NCBI GenBank assembly: GCA_016708955.1
Contig: JADJES010000025.1
Span: 1 to 64,000, forward strand
DNA length: 64,000 nt
Reading direction: 5' to 3'
From: Nitrosomonas sp.
GTDB lineage: Bacteria > Pseudomonadota > Gammaproteobacteria > Burkholderiales > Nitrosomonadaceae
The position numbers and the translations under genes are program-made. The notes beneath the pieces were generated by a model. The model searched no databases. It was given only the letters and a program-made list of their open reading frames with translations, and was not told where the DNA came from. Every line of letters begins with the position of its first letter. Position 1 is the stretch's first letter. This document shows positions 37,847-46,839 of the stretch, in pieces.

Positions 37847-39914
37847 AGTTTTCAGAACCTTGTTCCTGTGGATAAAGAAAACAATGGGCAGTATGCGTTG
37901 TACTGAATGCACTGACAGACGGGTAGGATTCTCGGCAAATGGGCATAGCTTTAGGGCAACGTGGGTGAAAATGACAACCGGCAGGTGGCGCGGCTGGCGA
38001 AGGCAAATCGCCTTTTAAATGGATAATTTGCCGGTCCGGATCGGATTGGATCTGCGGCACGGACGACAGCAGTGCCTGAGTGTAAGGGTGCTTGGGGCAA
38101 CCGATTACCTCATCAATGTGTCCATGTTCAACGATCCGTCCTAGATACATCACAGCAACCTCATCAGCCAAATATTCTACAACAGCGATATTGTGGGTAA
38201 TAAACAAAAATGCAAGTCCTAAGTTATTTTGCAGCGATTTGAGCAGATTCAAAATTTGCGCCTGAACGGATACGTCCAGGGCGCTAGTCGGTTCATCACA
38301 AATCAACAGTTTGGGGTTAACAGCCAAAGCGCGGGCAATCGCGATGCGTTGCCGCTGACCACCGGAAAATTCATGTGGAAATCGCCATTTTACATCAGCG
38401 GGCAATCCAACGCGCTGCAATAATGCATCAATTTCTTTTTCTCTGGAGGGGTTGGATGATTGGTTATTGGCGTCTGTGTGATTAATTTTTTCGATATGCA
38501 ATGCATTCATGCCTTCTTGCAGAATTTCAATAATGCGCATGCGCGGATTGAGCGAAGAGTAGGGGTCTTGAAAAATGATCTGAAACTGCGAGCGGATTTG
38601 CCGCAATTGGCTTCTGCCCAACGCGACCAATTCCTGATCTTTGAAACGCACGCTACCGGCTGTGGGTTGAATCAATTGCAAAATGCTTTTACCGATCGTT
38701 GTTTTACCACAGCCGGATTCACCGACGAGCGCCAAAGTTTTACCGGCAGCAATTTTCAGCGATACCCCGTCGACCGCTTTGACATGACCGGTCACGCGTT
38801 TGAATAATCCTTTGCGAATCGGGAAGTGCACTTTGAGACCGGTTACCTGTAATAAGAGAGATGCTGTTGAAGCGTGTGCTGTTTGTGCGATGTTTACAAC
38901 ATTCCGTGTAGGACTGTCTGTCATCGGGTTGCTGGAAACATGCATGGAATCTTTGTCATATAAATGGCAGCGAACCTGATGTTGACCGGAAACCGGATGC
39001 CACTGGGGAATTGTGTCATGACACAAGGCCAAAGCTTGATTACAGCGGTCAACGAAACGGCAACCTGCAAACTGTTGCGATAAGGGCGGCACATTGCCAT
39101 TGATGACGGCCAATGCTTGATCGCGTTTTTGTTTTCCGGGCAAGGAGGCAAATAACTGCTGTGAATAAGGGTGAGCGGGCTGATTAAAGAAATCATCCCG
39201 GGTTGCCAGCTCGACAATTTCTCCCGCATACATCACGGCGACACGTTGCGCCATTTCGGCCACCACCCCCAAGTCATGGGTAATCAGCAAAATCGCCATG
39301 TTCTTGCGTTGCTGGATTTGCCGCATCAGATCCAGTACCTGTGCTTGTATGGTGACATCCAGTGCGGTCGTCGGCTCATCCGCAATGAGCAATTCAGGTT
39401 CACCGGCAAGTGCCATGGCAATCATGGCGCGCTGTTTCATCCCGCCGGAAAATTGAAACGGGTATTCATGCATGCGGCGCGGCGCATCGGGTATGCCGAC
39501 TTGTTCCAGCAACTCCTGAATACGCAGTTGCGCGGCTTGCCGGGGCAGATTGAGATGTTGCTTTAATACTTCGTCAATTTGTTCGGCAATGGTCATAACC
39601 GGGTTCAGGCTTAGCATCGGTTCCTGAAAAATCATGCTGATGCGCTTTCCACGGATTTTGCGCATTTCAGTTTCAGGTAATTGCAGCACATCCGTACCAT
39701 CGATTCTGATCCGGCCAGCAACAATTTCACCGGCATCAGGCAGCAAGCGCATAATCGACAGTGCTGTCATCGATTTGCCGCATCCGGATTCACCCAATAA
39801 GGCAAACGTTTCACCTTCTGAAATTTTCAAGGTTAAGCCATCGACTGCACGTACTGGCGCATCGCCGGTGTGCAGCAGCGTCTGAAGATTTTCTATGTCC
39901 AGTAAGGTTTTCAT
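37836..39914 (-). CDS. peptide ABC transporter ATPase with two ABC domains (YejF-like)
   Basis: A 692-residue fusion of two ABC ATPase domains like DppD and DppF. The first has GESGCGKSMTAL, FSGGMKQRAMIA and LLIADEPTTALDVT; the second GESGCGKTTIGK, FSGGQRQRIAIA and LLICDEPTSALDVS. Each ends with the cysteine-rich oligopeptide-transporter C-terminal motif (CRFVDRCNQALALC; CHFHPRCPKAMPIC). It energises peptide uptake with the permease encoded directly upstream (4-base overlap). In E. coli yejABEF both permeases and the binding protein are adjacent; here only the second permease is. Confidence 0.92.
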   Translation of the reverse strand: MKTLLDIENLQTLLHTGDAPVRAVDGLTLKISEGETFALLGESGCGKSMTALSIMRLLPDAGEIVAGRIRIDGTDVLQLPETEMRKIRGKRISMIFQEPMLSLNPVMTIAEQIDEVLKQHLNLPRQAAQLRIQELLEQVGIPDAPRRMHEYPFQFSGGMKQRAMIAMALAGEPELLIADEPTTALDVTIQAQVLDLMRQIQQRKNMAILLITHDLGVVAEMAQRVAVMYAGEIVELATRDDFFNQPAHPYSQQLFASLPGKQKRDQALAVINGNVPPLSQQFAGCRFVDRCNQALALCHDTIPQWHPVSGQHQVRCHLYDKDSMHVSSNPMTDSPTRNVVNIAQTAHASTASLLLQVTGLKVHFPIRKGLFKRVTGHVKAVDGVSLKIAAGKTLALVGESGCGKTTIGKSILQLIQPTAGSVRFKDQELVALGRSQLRQIRSQFQIIFQDPYSSLNPRMRIIEILQEGMNALHIEKINHTDANNQSSNPSREKEIDALLQRVGLPADVKWRFPHEFSGGQRQRIAIARALAVNPKLLICDEPTSALDVSVQAQILNLLKSLQNNLGLAFLFITHNIAVVEYLADEVAVMYLGRIVEHGHIDEVIGCPKHPYTQALLSSVPQIQSDPDRQIIHLKGDLPSPAAPPAGCHFHPRCPKAMPICRESYPSVSAFSTTHTAHCFLYPQEQGSENYEH

Positions 39915-41425
39915 GGATGTTGAGACGGTCCTGACGGCGTGGTAGTTTCCGGTGTTTTATTTAACGGAATGGTTTCTTGCTTTGCCGGGCGGTGAAAAAA
40001 ACTGTTTCGTTGTTTCAATATCCGGGTGCGCGGGTCAAGTGCGTTTTGTACCGCATCGGCAAAGAGATTCGCACTCAGTACCAATGTGAACATAAAGCCA
40101 AATGCCGCCATCAACGCCCACCAAACCATCGGTTCACGCGCCATTTCCAGACGCGCGGCGTTGATCATCGTACCAAAGCTGATTGTGGACGGATCCACAC
40201 CGACCCCAACATACGATAAAACCGCTTCGGCTAAAACCAGACCGCTGAAATCCATCACGGTTGCGATCAGGACGATGTGCATCACATTCGGCAAAATATG
40301 ACGGCTGATGATGCGCCAATGCGAGACGCCGAATGCATGCGCGGCCTGGATATATTCCAGTTCGCGCAATTTCATCGTTTCCCCGCGCAGTAAGCGGCAT
40401 AAACCGGTCCAACTGGTAATCCCAAGAATGATGCACAGGAACAGTAAACGCAGATCCGCTCGTGAGGCGATTGTTTCAAATATTTCCGGGTGCGTTTCGA
40501 TATACACTTGTATCATCAATACGGCGGCTGCGATCAGTAAAACACTCGGAATAGAATTCAACGTGGTGTAGATATACTGAATAACATCATCGATCCAACC
40601 GCTGAAATAACCCGCCATAATCCCCAACAGCAACGCGAACGGGAGCATGATCAGTGTGGTTAAGGTACCGATGACCAGTGCGACGCGGATGCTTTTAAGC
40701 GATTGATACAAAATATCCTGCCCGACTTTATCGGTGCCCAAAACATGATAATGCGTTGCCAATGTCGATACACAGCCGATTAGCATCAGCAGGATTAACA
40801 ATGTGATTAATATGGCATACCAGGGAATCTCGGTAGTGCGGCGCCAAATGGCAGACAGGGTATGCTGGAAGCTTTGCTGGTTACGACGCGCCAAAAGCAT
40901 ACACAAACACGCAACCAGGATACCCCAAACCAATAGGCCATACGCCAAGCCTGTTGTGCCACGCCATATAATATCGCCGATGTGTTCCGTTTCCGGGTTT
41001 TGCAGGTGTGCACCGCCATATTCAAGCCGTGCGAAGGCGCGTACTTGCTTGCCATCCGGAAGCTCAATGGTTTCTTTTGCGTAGAGATGCGATGCCAGCG
41101 GCGCTGAATAGGTTTTCTCGACATGAGTGCGCAGCGGCGTCACCACGATATCCAGAAGACTCAATACCTCAACACTGTAGATTTTTTCCCCATCATTGGT
41201 TTTATGGTCAAGGACTGGGCGGAAATGCACGGTATCCAATAAACCAACTGTCAGGAAAAAAATCAGAATGGTGAGGGCAGACATACCGCTGGCGCTGTGC
41301 CCAACGCGTTTCCAGGGCGTCAGCAGGTGCTCGTGATGACGGACATACCCAATAAAAGAAAGTACGATAACGACAAATAAATAGATGAGCGCATCTGTCC
41401 ACAGAATAATTGGGCTAAAGGGCAT
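39911..41425 (-). CDS. peptide ABC transporter permease (YejE/DppC-like)
   Basis: A 504-residue inner-membrane permease, longer than DppC (about 300) because of a roughly 200-residue N-terminal extension with its own membrane segments (LIYLFVVIVLSFIGYV; ALTILIFFLTVGLL), as in YejE-type proteins. The transport core has GTDKVGQDILYQSLKSIRVAL, the EAA loop in EYIQAAHAFGVSHWRIISRH, and ILPNVMHIV. It overlaps the ATPase gene by 4 bases. A partner permease and binding protein were not found in this window, so they must be elsewhere or absent. Confidence 0.88.
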   Translation of the reverse strand: MPFSPIILWTDALIYLFVVIVLSFIGYVRHHEHLLTPWKRVGHSASGMSALTILIFFLTVGLLDTVHFRPVLDHKTNDGEKIYSVEVLSLLDIVVTPLRTHVEKTYSAPLASHLYAKETIELPDGKQVRAFARLEYGGAHLQNPETEHIGDIIWRGTTGLAYGLLVWGILVACLCMLLARRNQQSFQHTLSAIWRRTTEIPWYAILITLLILLMLIGCVSTLATHYHVLGTDKVGQDILYQSLKSIRVALVIGTLTTLIMLPFALLLGIMAGYFSGWIDDVIQYIYTTLNSIPSVLLIAAAVLMIQVYIETHPEIFETIASRADLRLLFLCIILGITSWTGLCRLLRGETMKLRELEYIQAAHAFGVSHWRIISRHILPNVMHIVLIATVMDFSGLVLAEAVLSYVGVGVDPSTISFGTMINAARLEMAREPMVWWALMAAFGFMFTLVLSANLFADAVQNALDPRTRILKQRNSFFHRPAKQETIPLNKTPETTTPSGPSQHP

Positions 41426-41836
41426 GGTCGGGAAAATAGGCGCTGTGGCTGTGATGTCGCATTAATTACAATTGATTACTTATATCATAAATGAATGCTG
41501 TGATTTTTTGAAAGTTTATCGTTATGGGTGAGCAAGTGAGTGCATAAAAAGCTGAGGTGACGGATAGCAACCAATTCACGCAACTGTGCGATCCGATTTG
41601 ATCTGATGCAATTTATAGAGTCGGCCATTAAACAGTTCTATTTTTCATAGCAAATAAGACCGGAATACAGAGATTCTAATAAATCTTTTTAATGGCCGCA
41701 TCAATAGTATCGAGTGCGCAAAAATATTAGCAAAAAAACTGAAATGTCACCCTGCGGTATGGGTTTTTCCAGGGTGGATGTTGATATTGCTGTTTAAAGC
41801 AGCTTAAGAGGCAATTCTTTTGAACTGATCATTTTG
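41426..41836. other. intergenic gap upstream of the peptide permease gene
   Basis: No gene recognised; it presumably carries the promoter of the minus-strand transporter-prfC operon. No binding-protein gene is present here. Confidence 0.45.
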
Positions 41837-41872
41837 ATTCAAATACCACCGGTAAACCGGTGGTATTTGAAT
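41837..41872. terminator. strong hairpin, probable terminator of the PEP-CTERM gene
   Basis: ATTCAAATACCACCGG and CCGGTGGTATTTGAAT form a perfect 16-bp stem with a TAAA loop. There is no long T-tract on either side, so it may be a weak terminator or a transcript-protecting structure. Confidence 0.6.
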
Positions 41873-41898
41873 TATCAACCCGTAAGCAGAATTACAAA

Positions 41899-42646
41899 TC
41901 AATTCCAAGAAGAGCGTGAACGGAGAATTATTATTCCCAAACCGGCTAAAAGTAATAGGTATGTTGTAGGTTCTGGGACAGGAGCCATGGTTCCGACAGT
42001 CACATAATCATAACGGGTATGAGATTCCCATATCGCTCCTAGACCAATGCCGCCATAGAGATAGGGATTGGGGTGATTGTCAACAACTGGACTGCTGGTG
42101 AGTGAATAACCATTGATGGAAACCCAGAACTGATTGCCAACAGCCCAGATATCCAGCACATTATCCCTATCGTTAATTGGAACCACCGATGGATCTATAG
42201 TGCCGCTAGCTAAAGAGAAGGATGAACCACCATCGGCTCTATATAACCCCCATCCTGCTCCTTCATGAGAGCCCCACAAAGGAGTCGTTAGCAAAATACT
42301 ATAGTAATGCCCTTCAGTCCAGCTCCCGATATTATGTTCTTGTACTCTAAAATTTACGATGGTGTTATACCAGTTGTTGCCGCCGCCATCTGCTATAAAG
42401 CGCGTGGACAGATGATAGTCTGTCCAATCGGGATTGCCTACAGCAGTTTCAATAGCTGAATCTCTACCAGTCGTAGAGCCGTACGTATCCACATAACCAC
42501 CTGCAACATCTGCAAATCCCCTTTGAATTGTCCAGTTTGGAGCGAGCGAGGTACCGGAAAAATCATCTGCCAGTAATATTTCTGCAACTGCCGGTGCTGA
42601 AAAAAAAATTGCGGGTAAGTGTGATGTGATTGTTTGAAGATTTCAT
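41899..42646 (-). pseudogene. PEP-CTERM protein with LamG-like domain, frameshifted in signal peptide
   Basis: The start ATG at 42646 follows GGAGAGCTGAA and begins MKSSNNHIT. The signal peptide core LPAIFFSAPAVAEILLADDF is in a different frame, so an extra or missing base lies within the first 30 bases of the gene. The mature part (DDFSGTSLAPNWTIQRG, NTIVNFRVQEHNIG, then a LamG/concanavalin-like fold) is intact and ends with VPEPTTYLLLLAGLGIIIL and a basic tail. The exact indel is uncertain. A run of nine T near 42600 is nearby. Confidence 0.72.
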
Positions 42647-42924
42647 TTCAGCTCTCCTAATTTAAATTAAAAATCAGATATATAAGAATGATATATATCT
42701 TTATTTATTGTAGGGAGCCAGGCAAGATGTGTATATAAGCAAAATCCTTATTTTTTGATTAGTGTTCATTTGATGGTAAGCATACTCATTGAAGAAGCAT
42801 TGCTACGGAATTATGGAAGAATTAGTTGTGCTACTACAATCAATTAAGCTTAAGTAAAAAATCACTTTTGAATCGGAAGCTTGATATATTGATGTATATT
42901 GCTTGGTTTTTCGGTTCTGGTTTT

Positions 42925-43500
42925 TTATTCAAACAGATCTATATCCAGTTTTATGCCATAACTGAGAGTTTTTCCGTTTTCATCATCGTCGACTATGATC
43001 ATTGCACCACACGTGGTGATCTGGCTTGAAAGTCCCTTCTCATCCAATCTACGCCGGAAGCTCAAGGCTTGTTCGCGGTTTAAGTAACCGACTGTCCGGT
43101 TATTGACATCAATCCGGATGGCGTTAGTGTCGTAGGGATTGTCGTTATCCGGTATCAAATGCGCTGTCAGAATGTGTGCTTTGAAGGCTGAATCTTCATC
43201 AGGGGCTATTGCATTTTCCTGAAGCAATTGTTTGATCGCTTCCTGAAAGGATTCTCCATCAACTGCGAAAGCAAATTGCCCCAACTCCGGCCAGGCGTAA
43301 TAGCCGCTTGCTGTATTGGTGTTTTGTTGTGCATCGACATGCGAGAGTGCTGCCGGTTCTCTGGCGGAGATTTTGTCTCTTGATATGTAGAGAATTATCG
43401 CTGTAATCAGTGCCACCGGGAGAATATGAGACTTATCAACACTGGCGCCTGCCATTAGTCCGAAAATCAACGAGAATGCTAGGATTGATAATAGGCTCAT
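42925..43500 (-). CDS. membrane-anchored HIRAN-like domain protein
   Basis: A roughly 191-residue protein beginning with two hydrophobic stretches (LLSILAFSLIFGLMAGASV and ILPVALITAIILYI) followed, from about residue 75, by a HIRAN-like domain: FAVDGESFQEAI, HLIPDNDNPYDTNAIRIDV and RTVGYLNREQA. HIRAN domains bind single-stranded DNA ends in eukaryotic helicases; here the domain is alone and membrane-linked. The ATG at 43500 has GGAGG upstream. The frame also opens back to 43665, but that part contains a 9-base G run and may not be coding. Function unknown. Confidence 0.72.
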   Translation of the reverse strand: MSLLSILAFSLIFGLMAGASVDKSHILPVALITAIILYISRDKISAREPAALSHVDAQQNTNTASGYYAWPELGQFAFAVDGESFQEAIKQLLQENAIAPDEDSAFKAHILTAHLIPDNDNPYDTNAIRIDVNNRTVGYLNREQALSFRRRLDEKGLSSQITTCGAMIIVDDDENGKTLSYGIKLDIDLFE

Positions 43501-43669
43501 TTCCTGTATACCTCCTTTGATTACCGGAACAACCAAACTGGCTTGCAGCTCTGATTCGGGGGGGGGAAAAAAATGTTGGTGGGCTTGTCGAGCCATAAAT
43601 GAAATCAATTTAATCAGAATTTCCTTAATTGTGGAAAATATCTTTTTCAACAATAGGGAATTCATTATT

Positions 43670-44209
43670 TTATTTTTGCAACGCCTGTTCGATGGCTGTC
43701 ACAACTGCAGAGTCAAACGGTTTTGTGTGCGGGCTGAATTGTGCGATGAACTTGCCATCGCGGCCGATCAGGTATTTTTGGAAATTCCATGTCGGGTAGG
43801 TTCCTGATAGCTCAGCCAATTGCACATAGAAAGGATGTGCACTCCCTTTGATCACCGTTGTTTTTTCAAACATCGGGAAGTTGACGCCGTAGGTCAGGTG
43901 ACAGAATTCCTGAATTTCCGCTTCAGTTCCCGGTTCCTGGCCCATAAAGTCATTGGATGGAAAACCCAGAACGACAAGACCTTGTTTTTCATACTGGGCA
44001 TACAGCTTTTCCAATCCTTCATACTGCGGCGTGTAACCGCATTTACTTGCAGTATTGACGATAAGCAGCACTTTGCCGGAGTAGGCTTCACATAAATTCA
44101 CTGTCTCCGGTGCCGCAAGTTTGCGGAAATTATGATCTAACAGCGTGCTGTTGCAGGCAAAAGCGGGATTAACCAGAAAAATCATGATCAATGCGAGAAG
44201 AATACGCAT
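43670..44209 (-). CDS. glutathione peroxidase, exported
   Basis: A 179-residue thiol peroxidase with a signal peptide (LLALIMIFLVNPAFA). The peroxidatic cysteine is C57 in NTASKCGYTPQYEGL, with the supporting GFPSNDFMGQEPG and the tryptophan in YPTWNFQKYLI. The usual start of the family is recognisable after the signal (NHNFRKL-like region). It probably reduces lipid or organic peroxides in the periplasm. It lies upstream of the HIRAN gene on the same strand and may be its operon partner. Confidence 0.88.
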   Translation of the reverse strand: MRILLALIMIFLVNPAFACNSTLLDHNFRKLAAPETVNLCEAYSGKVLLIVNTASKCGYTPQYEGLEKLYAQYEKQGLVVLGFPSNDFMGQEPGTEAEIQEFCHLTYGVNFPMFEKTTVIKGSAHPFYVQLAELSGTYPTWNFQKYLIGRDGKFIAQFSPHTKPFDSAVVTAIEQALQK

Positions 44210-44280
44210 AATTGTTCCCTCTATCGATGGGTTGGTAGGTAGAAGAAAGTACCCTTTTTCATTTTAACGCACTTCTCGAA

Positions 44281-44690
44281 TTAAAAACTTATTTGAGTGC
44301 GAACAGAAAGAACAGATAAATTATCCTTTTGTGTCGATGTGCCTAAATCTGCATGACCGATCATGGCTTCGGTAAGGTAAGTGCCGGTTCTGCACGGATC
44401 TGCAGCAAGATTTTGATTGCTGTTTTCAGCAGATCCACTCCGCAAATTGTGCCCAATTACCTGAATCTGGCCATTAGAATAGTGCCGGTTTGAAAGCGAT
44501 TTGCAGCAATTTCGATTTTGGTATTCTATTTTCAGCAGATAATGAAAGCGTCCAAAAACTTTTACAGTATCCTCCATTCTGCCACCCAGGCAATGGTTTA
44601 CCAAAGGCGGCACGATTCTTCCGGTAAACTGCATTTTCGCCGGTTAGGAACCAGCTTGCTTGCACATAGAAGGCCTGAATCGTGGAATTT
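44281..44690 (-). pseudogene. C-terminal remnant of a phosphate-selective porin (OprP/OprO type)
   Basis: Pieces in two frames read as the end of an anion-selective outer-membrane porin: FYVQASWFLTGENAVYRKNR, then GGRMEDTVKVFGRFHYLLK, and finally VRTQISF, the terminal phenylalanine signature. A frame change and several poor matches show decay, and the N-terminal two-thirds is missing. It lies immediately upstream of norC, separated by about 290 bases. Confidence 0.65.
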
Positions 44691-44845
44691 TTTAGGTTTC
44701 CACCGGCCTGATTCTAACAGAACGAAGCCTAGCGATGAGGTAATGCACAAAAAGGATCAGAGTCACGAATCGTAGGTTACGAAACAAAAAATATATGCAA
44801 GCCATCAACAAACTCTTTTATTAACATTATCTTGTCAAGCACGCC

Positions 44846-44874
44846 TTTCCATCTTTTGCTATTTAGGCTAGAAT
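44846..44874 (+). promoter_or_regulatory. candidate sigma70-like promoter for norCBQD
   Basis: TTTCCA (44846-44851) and TAGAAT (44869-44874) are separated by 17 bases, matching the -35 and -10 consensus at 4 and 5 of 6 positions. It lies about 105 bases upstream of norC. This is a weak prediction. Confidence 0.25.
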
Positions 44875-44902
44875 TGAAACAAGTTTCGAGAAAAGTGATA
44901 TA

Positions 44903-44921
44903 TCCATATGATAATTATGGA
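44903..44921. promoter_or_regulatory. candidate operator upstream of norC
   Basis: TCCATA and TATGGA form an inverted repeat separated by seven bases, with the intervening AT-rich TGATAAT. It lies between the candidate promoter and norC and could bind a regulator; it does not match the FNR/NNR consensus TTGAT-N4-ATCAA. Confidence 0.25.
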
Positions 44922-44978
44922 GAAAATTTATTGCTATCAAAAGGGTTTTTCAAGTCTCAATCAAGGAGGGGATCGCAC

Positions 44979-45431
44979 ATGGCCGAGTATCTTACCAAGT
45001 CAGCCGCGCGTAACATTTTTTATGGTGGTTCGATTTTCTTTCTGATCATTTTCGCGGCGTTAACCATTCACACGCATTTTTACATGGTGAATGTGGCGAC
45101 CGATGAATCCACGCTCACAGAATCCGTAGTGCGTGGCAAGCATGTTTGGGAGCGTCACTCCTGCATCAATTGTCATTCGCTACTGGGCGAGGGCGCGTAT
45201 TTTGCGCCGGAACTGGGCAATGTCTGGATCCGCTACGGCGGCAAGCAAAGCCCGGAAGGCGCGCGTGCCGGACTAAAAGCCTGGATGCGCGCTCAACCAA
45301 CCGGAGTGGAGGGGCGGCGGCAAATGCCTCAGTTCAACTTATCGGAACAGGAACTCGACGACCTTGTGGATTTTCTTGAATGGACCAGCCGCATCAATAC
45401 GCTTGGCTGGCCTCCCGGAATTTCAGGTTAG
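44979..45431 (+). CDS. norC: nitric oxide reductase cytochrome c subunit
   Basis: NorC passes electrons from soluble c cytochromes or cupredoxins to NorB for 2 NO to N2O. The 150-residue protein has one N-terminal membrane anchor (IFFLIIFAALTI) and one haem site, CINCH at residues 62-66, followed by LLGEGAYFAPELGNVW; the axial methionine is in RRQMPQFNLSEQE. The ATG at 44979 is chosen because AAGGAGGGG lies just upstream and the protein then begins MAEYLTKSAARN; a longer frame upstream is not coding. First gene of norCBQD. Confidence 0.96.
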   Translation: MAEYLTKSAARNIFYGGSIFFLIIFAALTIHTHFYMVNVATDESTLTESVVRGKHVWERHSCINCHSLLGEGAYFAPELGNVWIRYGGKQSPEGARAGLKAWMRAQPTGVEGRRQMPQFNLSEQELDDLVDFLEWTSRINTLGWPPGISG

Positions 45432-45499
45432 TCATCCGCATTTTCCGGACAAGTTTCTAGCGAATTTATTGATCAAAAGGTTTCAATGGAGGCACGGCA

Positions 45500-46834
45500 A
45501 TGAAATATCATACGCAGGCACTTGCTTTTCCCTACTTTATCGCTGCACTTGCTTTATTTTTGATTCAGGTTTTGGCAGGCGTCTTGGCGGGCACTGTTTA
45601 TGTGTTTCCTAACCTCTTGTCTGAATCAGTACCTTTTCATATCATCCGGATGATTCATACAAATGCGCTACTGGTTTGGTTGCTGCTCGGTTATTTTGGC
45701 GCCAGTTATTTTTTGATTCCGGAAGAAAGTGAGCGGGAGATTCATAGTCCTAAACTGGCCTGGCTGCAACTGGGTATTTTTGTTTTTGCTGCGCTGGCTG
45801 CAGTAGGCAGTTACCTTTCAGGCGTGCACGAAGGACGGGAATTTTTGGAGCAGCCTTTCTGGGTCAAGATCTTGATGGTTATTGCTTTTCTGATATTTAT
45901 CTACAATGTTACCATGACCGTGCTCAAAGGCCGCAAAACGGTAGTGTCTATTGTGTTGTTGCTGGGTTTATGGGGCGCGGCCATTTTCTTCATGTTTGCG
46001 TTTTATAATCCCGATAATCTCGCCGTCGATAAACTGTACTGGTGGTGGGTGGTGCATGTGTGGGTGGAAGGCGTATGGGAGCTCATTATGGCGGCCATGC
46101 TGGCGTTCCTGCTGATTAAACTGACCGGTGTCGATCGTGAAGTCATCGAGAAATGGCTGTATGTTATCGTCGGATTTTCTTTATTCAGTGGCTTACTTGG
46201 TACCGGCCATCACTATTATTGGATTGGCGCGCCGGAATACTGGCACTGGATTGGCATCATTTTTTCTTTCCTGGAAGTTGTGCCGTTTTTTGCCATGATG
46301 CTGTGGGCTTTTTATCTGGTCAAAAAAAGCGGCCGGGATCATCCCAACAGAGCTGCCATTCTCTGGAGCCTGGGCTGTCCGGTCATGGCTTTCATCGGCG
46401 CGGGGTTACTTGGCCTGATGCATAGTTTTCCATCAATCAATTTCTATACGCATGGAACCCAACTGACAGCCGCGCACGGGCATTTGGCTTTTTACGGCGC
46501 TTATGTGATGCTGAATCTTGCATTTTTCACTTACGCGCTGCCCGCATTGCGTAAGGTGCAACCTTTCAATCAAACATTGAACATATGGAGTTTCTGGTTG
46601 ATGAACGCGGCCATGATCGGCATTACGTTTGCGCTGGTTTTCGCCGGTGTCCTGCAGACGCACCTGCAACGAGTGCTGGGGATGGGTTACATGCAAGTAC
46701 AATCGCAAATTGAATTGTTTTATTGGCTGCGCTTGGGCGCCGGGGTATTTTTTATCATCGGTGCGTTGATGTTCATTTATTCGGCATTAGGGCCGGTGCG
46801 TGAACAGATCACGACAACGAAACATGCGCACTGA
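45500..46834 (+). CDS. norB: nitric oxide reductase catalytic subunit
   Basis: NorB is the haem-copper oxidase-type subunit with a haem b/non-haem iron centre where NO is reduced to N2O. The 444-residue protein has about 12 membrane helices. Metal-ligand histidines occur in HIIRMIHTNALLVWLLLG, HVWVEGVWELI and GTGHHYYWIGAPEYWHWIG. TGGAGGCACGGCA precedes the ATG. It lies 68 bases after norC and 5 bases before norQ. In ammonia oxidisers this cNOR handles NO made during nitrite reduction (established role). Confidence 0.96.
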   Translation: MKYHTQALAFPYFIAALALFLIQVLAGVLAGTVYVFPNLLSESVPFHIIRMIHTNALLVWLLLGYFGASYFLIPEESEREIHSPKLAWLQLGIFVFAALAAVGSYLSGVHEGREFLEQPFWVKILMVIAFLIFIYNVTMTVLKGRKTVVSIVLLLGLWGAAIFFMFAFYNPDNLAVDKLYWWWVVHVWVEGVWELIMAAMLAFLLIKLTGVDREVIEKWLYVIVGFSLFSGLLGTGHHYYWIGAPEYWHWIGIIFSFLEVVPFFAMMLWAFYLVKKSGRDHPNRAAILWSLGCPVMAFIGAGLLGLMHSFPSINFYTHGTQLTAAHGHLAFYGAYVMLNLAFFTYALPALRKVQPFNQTLNIWSFWLMNAAMIGITFALVFAGVLQTHLQRVLGMGYMQVQSQIELFYWLRLGAGVFFIIGALMFIYSALGPVREQITTTKHAH

Positions 46835-46839
46835 CTACG

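Noticed and set aside
44281..44634. Intact 117-residue minus-strand gene
   Set aside because: The pieces match a porin C-terminus in two frames; it is a remnant rather than a gene.
44832..44978. N-terminal extension of norC
   Set aside because: AAGGAGGGG and MAEYLTKSAARN place the start at 44979; the extension overlaps the promoter region.
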